A stretch of 64,000 nt of DNA from Akebia trifoliata (taxonomy: Eukaryota > Streptophyta > Magnoliopsida > Ranunculales > Lardizabalaceae), in assembly GCA_017979445.1 (NCBI GenBank), contig CM030714.1:43628826-43692825 (forward strand). Reading direction: 5' to 3'. The notes beneath the pieces were generated by a model that saw only the letters and a list, made by a program, of their open reading frames with translations, was not told where the DNA came from and made no database searches. Of this stretch, positions 24,833-36,330 are shown piece by piece. Each line of letters starts with the position of its first letter. Position 1 is the first letter of the stretch. The position numbers and the translations under genes were made by a program.

Positions 24833-25074
24833 GGGCCAAGGTCCACGAATTTTAGAAATAGAATTTTGACAGTCTAGGACCGTCGAAATTCTTGATGTTC
24901 CCAAATTTGACGACTTAGAGCTGTCGAATTTCTCCCATCTTTCATTAATTTGAGAATTTCAACTCGTCGAAAAAAAAATTGACAATGAAAAATTCGACAC
25001 CAATTTCACCTCTTGGTCCATCAAATTTTATGAAATTTGACAGTCCAAGACCATCAAATTTGGGCTTTTTTCAC
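24833..25074 (-). repeat. Repeat with multiple 'GACGG..TGTC' palindromic modules, copy 2
   Basis: Inverted copy of the segment at 10689-10914. The plus strand shows the modules TTTTGACAGTCTAGGACCGT, TTTGACGACTTAGAGCTGTC and TTTGACAGTCCAAGACCATC. It lies 41 bp beyond the hAT-like MITE. Confidence 0.7.
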
Positions 25075-27199
25075 ATTGTTTACTAACTTGCCTTAATATA
25101 AAAGGGTAGGACATAAATCTTAAGCTTGCAAAGCTAGGGTTGGACTAAAACATTTTCAACTCGTTAAATACCACCAAGGTCAGGGTCTAACGATGCCCAT
25201 TCCGACCAGTTAATATATATTTATCAAATATTTTATAACACGTCTTAACTCGTAATTTTTTTATTATAAATCCCCATAAATAGTACAACGGTATGTATAT
25301 AGAACTTCTTTCTTCCAAACTACCCAAACTAATTATCACTCAAATAAAGCAATCACCTAAAATAGAAATAATAAAAAGTAATTATAATCAACCAAAGAAA
25401 TAACCCCCTATATAGAGCAACAACAAACAATTGAGATGGGCCTTTCTCTCATGTTTTCCACTTCTCCATATTGAAATTTAAGTTATTTTAATTTTAGTTG
25501 AAGTGAGGAAGATTCCAGTGTTATGATAAAATAAATTTAAAAAGTAATCCTCACATCTCTGGAATCCTTTTAATTTTATTATTAGGGTGTTACGACATCA
25601 AGTTATTAGTTTGGCAATAAAAAATCACTACAAATTTATTAATAACTTTATAAGTAATCGGATGTAAATATCTGCCGTGTAAACAAAAAACAAAAGAACG
25701 ATGCAAAAAACAAAAACAGGAAACGAACATTGCCAATCACTTCCATCTTAAGAAGATTACATATCCCTAGTCACCATAGAAAGAAGGCGAACGCATTTTC
25801 TTTACTTTAAACCTAATCCCTTCACCGAAGAGAATCCAAATAGGAAATCAAAATATATAGTGCTCCCATCAGTATAAGAATACAAGACACCTATCACAAC
25901 GATTTGAAGGATAGCTAAGATGGGAAGAAAAATGCAATTTTCCTAGGGAACCATTTTGTTGGAGTTCCCTAGAAAAGTGGAAGTCACGCATTCTGCATCA
26001 AACATCATTAAAGACTAGTTTTTCAAGTTATATTAAGGACTTATTTAATAGTTAAGACACAAAAGATGTCCATTCACACCCTATATTAATTAATGGGGAC
26101 AACTCCAAATTTAAAGTGGCGTGGAATTTCCCTCTTTGAAAATCACATAGTTACAATTTATGGATCACTGGGGAAGTCTAATCTCAATTTTCAAATTTGT
26201 TCTAAATAGGCAAATTCACTAAGTAATCATCCTGATGATAAGGAGAGTGGGGTGCCTAATACATTTCCTACTCTTCAACTGAATCCTCTTATTCATATTT
26301 CTTTAGTTTGGCCATAGGTGTCACTTTGAAAAGTGTAATTTAAAAGGAAAAGCTATTTTGGATGATCATTTACACCTTAAACACAAATTAATGGTAGTGA
26401 CTTTTTATTGTAATATGTAATAGAAAGTTTTCTCTTCATTTTGGAATTGATGTGGATTTATGGACATACTTTAATCTTGAGGGAATCGCGTAAAGTTGTT
26501 TGTTTGTGTTGTTGCATTCTTATTGTTCTTTAATCGGATTGGGTTACCTCTCTCTCTCTTCCCCTTCCCCTTTCCCCTTCCCCTTCTCCTTCTCGTTGTC
26601 ACAAGAAAGAAAATCTTCAACTGCTGATAAAAACCATCCCACAATCCATGTAAGTCTTCCTTTTATAAGAAGAGAGTAAGAAAAAAAGCATTCCTATAAT
26701 CTAAAATCCTTATTGAAGTTTAAATCAGAATTGTATCCGATTTTGAGTAGTAATTTAAGACAAAAAAATGAAAGAGGTCTTCCAAAATGTCTTGTGTATA
26801 CAAGCTAACAAGCTCAAAGACTTAGACTTAGACCTAATTAATTTGCTAATTACAAAATCAAATCAAACAAATTCCAACAAGAAAAAATGGTGAAACAATA
26901 TGAATTAAGAAGTTCAATAGTTTGAGACACCAAAGAGACAAGATGAGAAAGAGAGAAAATAGAGGAAAGAGACACAATAAAGAAAGGAGGAAAATATAAA
27001 TTGAGTGACATATAATGTTGTCAATGGGTGAATTAATACCCTAAATACGTTCCAATCCAATAACTTCATATATGGATTGAGGATTTGGGTTTCGACAAGG
27101 ATCCAATACAATAAGGTTTTGATTTGATATCTATCAGATTGGTTTTGGATCAATCACGTCTCAATTGGATAAAAAGCCAATTTGATAAATTGTGACTAG
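25075..27199. other. Intergenic DNA without a gene
   Basis: GCTAGGGTTGGACTAAAACA near 25131 may be another decayed hAT end. A CCTTCCCCTTTCC-type pyrimidine tract lies at 26550-26600. No coding region recognised. Confidence 0.4.
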
Positions 27200-27896
27200 T
27201 AGGGGTGCATACAGTTCAGGATGGGGGTGTATTGGAACCAAACTAAATATACCCTAGAATCGAAATTGAACTGACCTTAGTTTTGTTCGGTTCGGTTCGA
27301 TTCTTAGGTCACCAAAAGTTGTATTCCTACCATCATTTTGTCATGCTACACCCTCCTCATTACTTTTTACAAACATGAAACATTCATACTTTCAAGAAAA
27401 ATTCAAACAAAATTATCCATTAAAAGAAACAAATGTCTCACAAAGGAAAAAAAAAACTTATATGACCATCAACATGTCTTGTACATATCAATCCGAAATG
27501 AAAATTATAATCCAAGCAAGTAAGCTCATTTCCACTATAATATTTAATATAAATATATTATATTTACAAGAGAGTATTTTGAATATGTGCAAATATGTGT
27601 ACCCATGTATAAAATCTATGATTCTAGCACATGCTACATTAGGAGAATATTTTGGGGTGCCACATGTGGTAGTCATATTATCATGACTCTTATATTTAAT
27701 ATAATGAATATTGGTTCGATTCTCGATTTGACTCGATTCTAAGACCCTCATGAATCGAGAATCAAATCAAATTCATCGGTTCTTTAAATTGTATACCTAG
27801 AACAGAATCAATTATCTATAAAATTGAACTAAGCCAACCCCAATTGTCCAAGTTCGATGTGGTTCTCGATTTAACTCAATCCGATGTGCATCGCTA
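27200..27896. repeat. hAT-like non-autonomous element with subterminal repeats
   Basis: 697 bp. Ends TAGGGGTGCATACAGTTC and, inverted, TAGCGATGCACATCGG. The flanking 8-mers GTGACTAG and GTGAGTGG agree at 6 of 8 positions, fitting an aged 8-bp hAT duplication. Short GGTTCGATTCTCGATTT and ATCGAGAATCAAATC motifs cluster inside both ends. No transposase frame. Confidence 0.6.
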
Positions 27897-28118
27897 GTGA
27901 GTGGGCATATAAGTTATATTATATATCGTTTAAATAGATGAAGTAAAAGTAAATTTGATATATGGAATAGAGTTTCGTCCAATTATGAGAAAATATAATC
28001 AATTAATTTTCTAATTTACAATCTCCACGTGTCATGAAGAGGTGATAGTGAGACAAAAGTGGTCAACTTTTTTTTTTTTCAAAGTACGTACTCGTTACCA
28101 GAAAAGGAAAAGACATTA

Positions 28119-28409
28119 CTTCGTATCCGTACCTTGCTGTGGAGTCTGACTTCCAACAACATCGCTACCGGTTTGCACAGAACTACAGATGCTTTTCCTT
28201 GAGATACAAACCATAGATGTTTTCTTTGAGATACAAAGTTACAACCTTAAGGAATATCGATGTTTTATAGAACCATAAATGCTTTTCCTTGAGATACGAA
28301 TCATAGATGTTTCCCTTGAGATACAAGGCTATACACTCGTGGAAAATCAACGGTTTCTATAAACACAGTGGTGAAGGCAGCGTTGTAAAAAGTCAGTGTA
28401 GCGCGGCTC
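28119..28409. repeat. Enlarged hairpin MITE with amplified core
   Basis: The outer right end read in reverse gives GAGCCGCGCTACACTGAC, matching family ends. The arms CTGACTTCCAACAACATCGC and the inverse of GCGTTGTAAAAAGTCAG pair. Instead of one core there are four in a row: CAGATGCTTTTCCTTGAGAT, CATAGATGTTTTCTTTGAGA, CATAAATGCTTTTCCTTGAG and CATAGATGTTTCCCTTGAGA, each followed by (G)ATAC(A/G)A(A/G). Confidence 0.75.
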
Positions 28410-28611
28410 GTCATGTTGGTGTTTCCTACGAATTACAAGTGGGAGTAAGAACACGTGGCACACTTATTCGGTGGCCCACATGTAAAATGACCTCATGAGG
28501 AAGTTGACTCGACAATGGACTGATCACAGGAAGACAAGGGTATGATGGTAAAATTGATGCATTCTAAGGCCCTTGCCCATCCATTCGACCGACCTTTTGA
28601 CCTTGTCAAAT

Positions 28612-29369
28612 GGGTGATTTAGAAACGTCCACCTATTTTTTTGCTAAATGTCAGATATACCCCACTATGCTTAGAAAATGATGACATGCATCCCTTGACC
28701 TCAGTCTTCTGCATGGACTAAGGGGAAAAGACTTGAACACCTTCTTCTTCAACCTCCGATCAAAAACTCATATTTTTCTTTTAAAAACCAATCATCTTCA
28801 ACCTCATTGTATAAAAACTTTAACCCTCATCAACCATCTTAAGATTTCATCTACGTCAAGTCTTCAACTTTCAAATCTCTAGGCAAGATAAAAAAATTTG
28901 AAGAAATATAAAATGATGAAATTTTAATTTGAAAAATCTAGGATTTTTACCAAGAAGGAAAGGTAGAAAATGATGGATTAAAATAAAGTTGAATAAATTA
29001 AAGTTACTTTAGAAGTTAAAGATGACTTGTTTTGGGAAGAAAAAAAAAATAAGATTTTTCAGAAAATTGAAAATGATAAGATTTTGGGTAGAAAAATCTA
29101 GGATTTTATGTAAAGGGTTAGTTCTAGGTAGAAAACGATGATTTAAAGATTTTGTTGAGTAGATATAAAAGGAGGTTGGAGAACTTGAAGATGATTGGAT
29201 ATAAAAAGAAAAATCTAGATTTTTAACTAGAGGTTGAAAATAAAACATTTGAGTCTTTTCCCAGTCTATTTAATAGACTAAGGTCAAGGGATACATGTCA
29301 TCAATTTCAAAATATAGGGAGGTATCTATAGTAGAAAGAAAAGCGTAAGGGGGCATGTCTAAATCACCC
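28612..29369. repeat. Long-TIR non-autonomous element, probably Mutator-like
   Basis: 758 bp. Starts GGGTGATTTAGAAACG; the other end inverted starts GGGTGATTTAGACATG. Arms of about 130 bp continue through GATGACATG(C/T)ATCCCTTGAC. The flanks TTGTCAAAT and TTTTAAAAT agree at 7 of 9 positions, compatible with an aged 9-bp duplication. The interior is AT-rich with CTTCAACCTC-type motifs and no coding frame. Relatives lie at 6310-7082, 32893-33053 and 46141-46260. Confidence 0.7.
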
Positions 29370-29465
29370 TTTTAAAATAAACCGACGGATTGAACCAAAA
29401 ATCGATGAACCGATCCCTAAACCGGTCCAAGTGGGTATGAGATCCCTACTCCTAGATTAAAAGAA

Positions 29466-29570
29466 TGAGATCTTCTATTAACACACCAAGCTATGTGTAA
29501 TGGACCACCCATCTAATTGTCAAAAGATTGGTGTGTTGTAAGTAAAAATCTGGTGTTTCAATAGTGTTTA
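29466..29570. repeat. Short MITE relic with 'CTATTnnCACAC' ends
   Basis: CTTCTATTAACACACCAAGC at the left and, inverted from the right, CACTATTGAAACACCAGATT, with TTGGTGTGTTGTAAGTAAAA inside. The ends resemble those of the larger element at 39851-40815. Confidence 0.5.
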
Positions 29571-30799
29571 AGAGCTAGTTTGATTACATGTACAAATAAA
29601 AAATAAAAAACTTTTTTTTTTTACTTTTGAAAGTTAAAAAGTAAGTTTGGATACATTTTAGAAAACTTTTTTTTTAAATAAAAAATCATTTCTACTTTCT
29701 AAAATTTACTTTTTCAAAGTTACTTTCTTCTTAACTACTTTCTATTTTTTATCCAAACGAAACCTAACTATTTTCACTTGGTCTATTTATTTTATATTTT
29801 AATATTTTTAAAAAAATTATTTAATACATGCTAACATTGGATTTTCTTGGTAATTATCTCCTAATTTTTCAGTCAATTTAATGATTTGGGTAGTAAAGGG
29901 TTTTTTTTTTTTTTTTTTCTAGTTTTTCAACTAATCATCCTGGATCATTTCCATTGGCCTTTTTATTTTGTATTTTAACATTTTGTAGAAAATTACTTAA
30001 TACAAGCTAATATAGGACTTCTTGATAATTCTCCACTAATTCTTGAGTAAACTCTTTTTTGGTAAATATAAACTTTTTGAACAAAGAAAAAAAAAACAAA
30101 AAACAAAAAAGCCTAAAGAAGGTCGACATGGTCCCCGTAGATGCAAAGAGAGAAAAAAAAAAAAAAAAAAAAAAAAGAGAACCACCAAAAACCCTCAGAA
30201 CCACCCAAACATCATCATAAAGCACACAACTCTTCCCACTTGAAAACAAAGTCTTCGAAGAAAACCTCTTCAAAATCCTTACTCAGTTTGCATGAAATGA
30301 AAAAAAAAAAAAAAACAAACCCAAAATCTAAAGAATAACATCGTAAAGAAATTTCTCTAACCTTGGAAGACCCTTTTGCTCTTCTCTTTCCGCAAACTTT
30401 ACCCCACAGATGGTAAAAAATTTATTTCAAGTTATTCAACTAAACATCTTATCCCAAGGTCGACGAACATAATTACAATGAAATAAAGAATGAAAAATCC
30501 AAAACATACAAAACACAAGATTATTGAGAGGATAGTTCAACATTCATGATCCGATTCTCAAACAAGCCGACTTCTTTAATGGTTACAAGTGTTTGGTAGT
30601 CATTACATAATGTGTTAGTCCACAAAGCATCCATTTATTTGTTTGTTTGATTCATGTTCCATCAAAAATGGTAACTTCCTCCATAAACTAGCTGCTATGT
30701 ATACAATATAGATTTAGTGGGATTTTATGACCTCCCGACATCCCTAAACCTTAAAACTATTTAAAATACTCAAAATATTCATTTCTTTGGCTTTACTCA
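29571..30799. other. Intergenic DNA without a gene
   Basis: Low-complexity A- and T-runs (for example 29900-29920, 30152-30176, 30301-30315). TTTTGGAGTAATTTATTTAA-type segments near 29770-29840 and 29955-30020 are diverged direct repeats (TAACATTTTGTAGAAAATTA, ACTTAATACAAGCTAA). Open frames here are homopolymer artefacts. Confidence 0.4.
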
Positions 30800-31046
30800 A
30801 TTTTGGACCGATAAGTACTTAATTCCTATAGGTCGTGAGTTTGATACCCAGTATAAGCATTAATTCCTCAAGGGCCATCTACAAGGGTGCACCATCACTT
30901 ACTTGATGTGTGTGATGTGTGGGCGTTGCACAGGCCACATGTTTAATCCTTGAAAAAGACCATGGTCTATGGACTGGGCAAAGCCCAGATATGGACCCGA
31001 TTCATTGTCTACAAGAATACCCGGTTATCAAAAAAAAAAAAAAAAC
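30800..31046 (+). mobile_element. tRNA-derived SINE with poly(A) tail
   Basis: A B-box-like GTGAGTTTGATACCCAG at about 30836 is followed by a body AAGGGTGCACCATCACTTAC, GACCATGGTCTATGGACTGG, GCCCAGATATGG and a 3' end GGTTATCAAAA plus a run of A. The body matches the element at 15608-15845. The left edge is approximate. Confidence 0.65.
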
Positions 31047-32837
31047 AAGTAATCAACGTGACGCAAATGTGGACCTCTGTCCATGCTCTACATGGTCCCA
31101 CGGTTCATGCAACCTTTTCCCATATATATATTGTGAAATCAATTTTATGAGTGCTTTTTTACATAATGTAAATGATTTGCATTGCAAAAAAATTGCATAG
31201 ACCACATAAGTTGTTAAGAAATTTTAGCAATGATTTGCAGCACAAAAAGGTCACAAATCATTTGCAAAATTATTCAACTCTAACTCATGCATATAAAAAT
31301 TATAGAAATAATTTGTCAAATTTCAAGGATTTCCTTAGTGCTAGTTATGACAATATACACATAAATTTATGAAAATACCCTTCATCAAAATTACATTAAA
31401 TTATATATAGAAATTACAAAAATATCACTCATAAAAATAATTTTTTTTATTACAAAAAAAAAATGCATATTAATTCAAAAGAACACATCTCATCAAAGAT
31501 ATATTTAATTTACATATAAAAATTACAAAATATCCATCATCAATTTTATTACAAAAATCTCTCATTATGAGGGTATATTTGTATATTCATATGCCTGTTA
31601 TTGTAACAAGTACATAAGATATTTTTATAGTTTGAATAGTATCTTATATGATGGATATTTTTTTTATTCCAATATGCATATATAGGATAATTTTGTAAAT
31701 TCATATGTATGTTAATGTAGAAAATACTGAGGGTATTTTTGTAATTTCAATCATATATAGGTTACATAATTTACCATTTTGAAGAATAAGAGATTATGCC
31801 CACAGCAAAAATTTGATTCGTGAAAAATTCAAGTTTTATTCGATTTTAGACCGCCAAAATCCGGTCTAAAATTCGGCCAAAAATTCAATAAATGAAAAAT
31901 ATGAGGCATATGCTTTGTGTGTGTATTATCTATTTCATTTCAAAAATTCAAAAGGCCAAAAATTCAGCTATATGATATTGATGTTAATAGTGATGGTAAT
32001 GTTAATAATGATGATGGTGATAATGAGGACATTGAAGTTCCTGTTCCATTAAATTTTAAAAGAAGACAAAAGTTGAGAGCCAAATTATCAATTTGAAAAA
32101 TTAAGGTGTAATCTCAAATAAATGTAGAAGGTCGTGTCATTATTATTATTTTTTTTTTTAAGATAAAAAGGATATTTTTTCATATAAAAATGTGGATTCC
32201 TCCAAAATTTTGAAGCTTAGCCGCTTCATCGTTGATTTCTTACAAGTTTAAACTGTGCAATATACAACAAGTTATAGTAGCATTTTTTTCCACCGAGTTT
32301 TATAAAAATTCGTATAATTTGTAAAAGTCGTAAAATTCGTAAAAACCGTATTTTATTCTTTTCAAACTTAAAATTCGTGAATTATTCAGAATAGTTCCAT
32401 AATCCAGATAATAATACTTTCATTGAAAAAAACGAAAAAATTCATGAGTTTTTCAAGAATTAAATGAGAGATTGCTAACAATGATTATGCCTTTCTGGCA
32501 GAAGATATAATCTCCCATCGTTAGAACATATCACAATAGTTACAAAAAATCTTAGGTAAGATAAAGAGATGATCGTCTATCATTTCCCCCAAATCCCATT
32601 GTCTTCAACTAGGATAAATTTCTTCATACTCAATCTTCAACCTCAAGAACCAGAAAGAGTATTTGTAGAAGTTGAGTATAAGTTTTCAGGAAAAAAAAAT
32701 CAAGGATTTGTGCCAAGGGCTTGAAGAGGATGAAGGTGTTGGGTTGAAGGCACTAATTGAAGAGGCTGAATAAGATTTTTTAAATTGAAAAAAAAAAAAA
32801 AAAATTGTCAGATTGAGAACAATGGGCTTTTATGAGA

Positions 32838-32845
<8 letters not shown>
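31047..32845. other. Intergenic DNA; possible hAT relic
   Basis: 31800-32470 is unusually rich in AAAATTCG/CGAATTTT-type motifs (for example ATTCGTAAAAACCGTATTTT). It also contains a short decayed reading NSDGNVNNDDGDNEDIEVP at about 31990-32045. This could be the tail of a lost hAT transposase, but I cannot confirm it. 31380-31760 holds diverged repeats of the form CATATATAGG..ATTTTTGTAA. Confidence 0.35.

Positions 32846-32890
<45 letters not shown>
32846..32890. repeat. (AT)n microsatellite
   Basis: About 22 uninterrupted TA units. Confidence 0.95.
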
Positions 32891-32892
<2 letters not shown>

Positions 32893-32894
<2 letters not shown>

Positions 32895-33053
32895 AAGGAT
32901 TTTGGCATGATATTTAAAGTTGAGGTTATTTCGGTCATTTAATATTAGCCTCTCGTTGAAGACCAAAGCCTAAGGAGTATGCCATCAATTTGAAAACCTA
33001 AAGGGCATATCATATTAGTATAAAAACCAGGTGGATACCTCACAATTACCTTC
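32893..33053. repeat. Arm of a long-TIR element (related to 28612-29369)
   Basis: Read on the minus strand: GGTAATTGTGAGGTATCC, then TTTTCAAATTGATGGCATAC and TTGGTCTTCAACGAGAGGCT. This parallels the left arm at 6310-6400 (ATAATTATGAGGTGTCCCTC, TTTTCAAATTGATT). The opposite arm is not clear. Confidence 0.5.
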
Positions 33054-34576
33054 TCTTCCAATCTCTGGGTTGTGTTAATTGTTATTGCCACTAATAGGCC
33101 ACAACTTCACCGAAGTGGGCACCTTAAAACTCATGAGTAGAACTCAATTAAGATGTTTAAAAATAAAATAAAACCTAGACATAAAAGATAAATATCTCTA
33201 AAAATACTTGCAAACAAAAAGGATTCTTATGTTGTCCAGGTTTTGAATCCCAGTTTGACTGCATCGCTGCGAGTACAAATTTTAACTTCAATTTCAGATT
33301 CGTAAATCAGAAAAAGAAAAAGACCTCAGCATGGAAGAAGAAATTAAATCCCGATTTTAGCATCTCTCCTTATACGCAAATTATATCGAGATGATTCATT
33401 CGAATCATCTTGGTCATGGATTTTTAAGATGGTGTAGCCGAAAAAAAGAAAATACAGATTTCTATTACTAAGAGATGTGTTTGGCTAGACGGATACTCTA
33501 TCCAAAACAAGGATAGTCTCCCATTCTCCAAAACAAGGATATCTCTAGATCAAAGGCAGTTCTGATGGAATTGATGGAGTCGCCCATTCTCTAACACAAT
33601 ACAGTTCCAAATCAAGGGAAAACTCTATTCAAATGCCCCCCTAATAACTTTTTTTTTTTTTTTTTGGCATACTTTTTAAGGACGGCCGACCCCAAATCTT
33701 TAGGATTAGATTTCGATGATGATGTACTACTTGAAGAAATCATTTTTATTTTTTTCATAATTATGTTTCTTGTTTATATAATAGTTTTGCCCATGCCCAC
33801 AAAAAATAAAATAAAAAATCGCGATCGATTCGACAACACTAAGTATGATTTATGAGATAGGTTGATTTTCCCTAGTGTCTGGCCCATTCAGAGAGACTTT
33901 TTTAAAGGAGAAAAAGATTAAGGGAAAAAAAAAAGTAGCTATTTATTCCAAGTCTTTAGTATTGATGGGTGCCTTGCTTGAAAAACTAGAAAAGTAGCCT
34001 CAAACAGGTGAATCACAAAGAAAGCATATGGTTCTATAATCCATAAATAACTAAATTATTGAACTATACAACTGACACATCAACCATGGTGTGTTTCATC
34101 CTCTCCAAGGATATGGGAATCTTTGAAAACCCCAAAATTTGATTAAAGGGAATTTATCACCTAAAACATTGAAAGAAATCTCAAATCAAACATAAAAAAA
34201 CTTAACGAAGACGGCATCACTTGGACATGACATGATTCTCTCAAATAAAGGCAAAAAACTTGACCGACAATAGCTGAAGGTTTAATAGTGGATTCTACAT
34301 TTTCGCATAATTAAAGGTGGGTGTCAAAATCATGTACATATTCAATAATGGTCTGTCTAATCATTCTAATTAAAGAATCCAATATAAAGTCCTACTTGGT
34401 ATCAAATTCTCTCTTATTTCTTGAGACTTCCTTAAGAAAAACAAACCTTAAGCTTTTACATGGAAATGATTTCACACGATAAATTTTGCTTAAAGGAATA
34501 AAATAATTTATAGAGAAATTTGCTTGGAACGATTATATGGGGGAAATGAAGTTCATTGACATCAAATCATAAGTAT
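33054..34576. other. Intergenic DNA with a LINE tail fragment
   Basis: ACGGCCGACCCCAAATCTTT at 33681-33700 followed by GATGATGATG resembles the 3' end of plant RTE LINEs (GCCGACCCC..). 33460-33610 has direct repeats of ACAAGGATA(G/T)(T/C)TCT. The 3' UTR of the SWIB gene would fall at about 34300-34576. Confidence 0.4.
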
Positions 34577-34818
34577 TTACTTGGGCACCTTAGGGAAATG
34601 GAGCTTGATCAGCATGGGAAGTTCGGCTAGCTCGACCTGAGGTTTACCTAACAAAATACTCTTCAACTTGTTCATCACAATTGACCACATTCTTGTTGTT
34701 TGGATCCTGCACAAAATCTCATCCCAGCATTTCCCCATTAAGGCTCATTTTCATCGACATTTACATCGAAGGCTTTGTAAAACATGAATAGTTTAAAAGA
34801 TGGTCAGGATAGAAGCAA

Positions 34819-34999
34819 GAATAATGCTGAAGTGACCTCAAGATTGTACCTCATATCGCACATTCTGACGTGAAAGTGTGTAGGAACCATAGATGCTTTT
34901 CATCCAGATACGAGTCGAAAAGCATCTATGGTTCCTACCCACTTTCTCTTCAGGGTGTGCGGTATGAGGTACAATCTTGAGGTCACTCCAGCACGGCTC
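34819..34999. mobile_element. Intact hairpin MITE with perfect 9-bp target duplication
   Basis: 181 bp. The 9-mer TAGAAGCAA flanks it at 34810-34818 and 35000-35008. Ends GAATAATGCTGAAGTGACC and, inverted, GAGCCGTGCTGGAGTGACC. The arms pair almost without a break to the centre, GGAACCATAGATGCTTTTCA, then ATACGAG and AAAAGCATCTATGGTTCC. No coding capacity. The 9-bp duplication places it with Mutator-type elements. It lies 113 bp upstream (in gene sense) of SWIB exon 2. Confidence 0.9.
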
Positions 35000-35580
35000 T
35001 AGAAGCAAACATAAATGTAGTACAAGTTCCTACATATGCATCTTTGAATCACAAGCAATATGAATGTTTCTAAATTGTGTCAGATACGTTTTCCAAGTTT
35101 GAAAATTTTCAGAAATAAAGTCTCTCTCCTTCTAGATGCCCCAATTTCAGTGATGAATGCCATGAACAAATAACGGTTAGTTAAAGTCAATGTGATCTAT
35201 AAGTTGAATGGAGGGTATTAAAATACCGTAGCTGAGCTTGTATTGGACCAAATCCCTTTATGAGCCTCGAAATGATCAAGAATATACATCACGAATAAAG
35301 GATTCATAAAGTTCCAAAAAACAATTGTTAGTGTCATATCGCTTGTCTATGTTGCTTACTAATTGCTGAGATAGAAAAATGAGAAAACTTTCTTTCTAGA
35401 ACAACACAAGCTTTGCAAGAAAATCATACATTGCACACTATGTCAAGCTCTGATGCAAGGTTAAGTTTATGATCTCCAGTATCTTTCAAAATCCTACACC
35501 ATTCTCCAAGAATTTCAGAGATGGTATAACTAAACTGTCAGAAGTAATTAGATTTTTATTTATTTATTTTTATTTGTATT

Positions 35581-35608
35581 TTTATTATTATTATTATTAT
35601 TATTTTTT

Positions 35609-35639
<31 letters not shown>

Positions 35640-35641
35640 GG
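35581..35641. repeat. (TTA)n, then T16, then G23
   Basis: A TTA repeat runs into 16 T (35603-35618) and 23 uninterrupted G (35619-35641). Long G homopolymers are rare in plant nuclear DNA. It lies in the SWIB intron. Confidence 0.9.
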
Positions 35642-36187
35642 TTAAGTATGAAGTAATTAGATAATAAATCAACAGTTAATTTTCCTGGAAAAAACATAGA
35701 ACACACAAACACATATCATGTTTTTTCAATAGATAAAGACTTTTCCAATGTAAAAATCAATGATTATTACTTTTAAATATATAAAAGGTTCTCTATTTTC
35801 CTTTTTCTTAATTCCACGATTCTCAATACACTTAACGGGAAAGGTGACCCATTATCACAAAACATAGGCACTCATCTTTCAGGTAAATTGCAAGCATGCC
35901 AAGGACATCTGGATGTCACAAAATTAAAATGGATGTAACTGTCCAACAAAATTTCCATCTCATCATGAATAATTGATTACCAGAAATGGCTGAAGAGAGA
36001 TGGAAGACAAGAATCGGAGAACTTAGAGAAGTGATCATCTAAGAACACTGGATATGTTATGTGCGTCTCTAGATTTAAGCAAATAAAGAGGGAACAAAAT
36101 ACATCTCCAACGTCAATTAAGAAAAAAAAGTAAATAGAGAGAACATATAAAATCAAGAAAATAGGCTAATAAGGGAAACTTCTTTCA

Positions 36188-36330
36188 ATAAGCGGAGCTG
36201 GTTAATGGTTAGGAATTAGTAGGTGAAGGCAGGTTTTGAACCCAGGTTATGGTATAAATACTCAGACTTCAGCCCACTTAGCAAGTTGGCACCTTTAACA
36301 AGGAAAACTTCCTTTGATGAAGTATTGTAC
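36188..36330 (+). repeat. Possible SINE fragment
   Basis: CGGAGCTGGTTAATGGTTAG followed 27 bp later by GGTTTTGAACCCAGG resembles the A and B boxes of a tRNA-derived SINE. No clear tail, and the call is weak. Confidence 0.3.

Noticed and set aside
30007..30338. Several overlapping frames on both strands
   Set aside because: They consist of translated A- and T-runs.
35000..35530. Minus-strand retrotransposon with a primer-binding site near 35450
   Set aside because: Only GCATCAGAGCTTGAC on the minus strand resembles such a site; no LTR or coding motif supports it.
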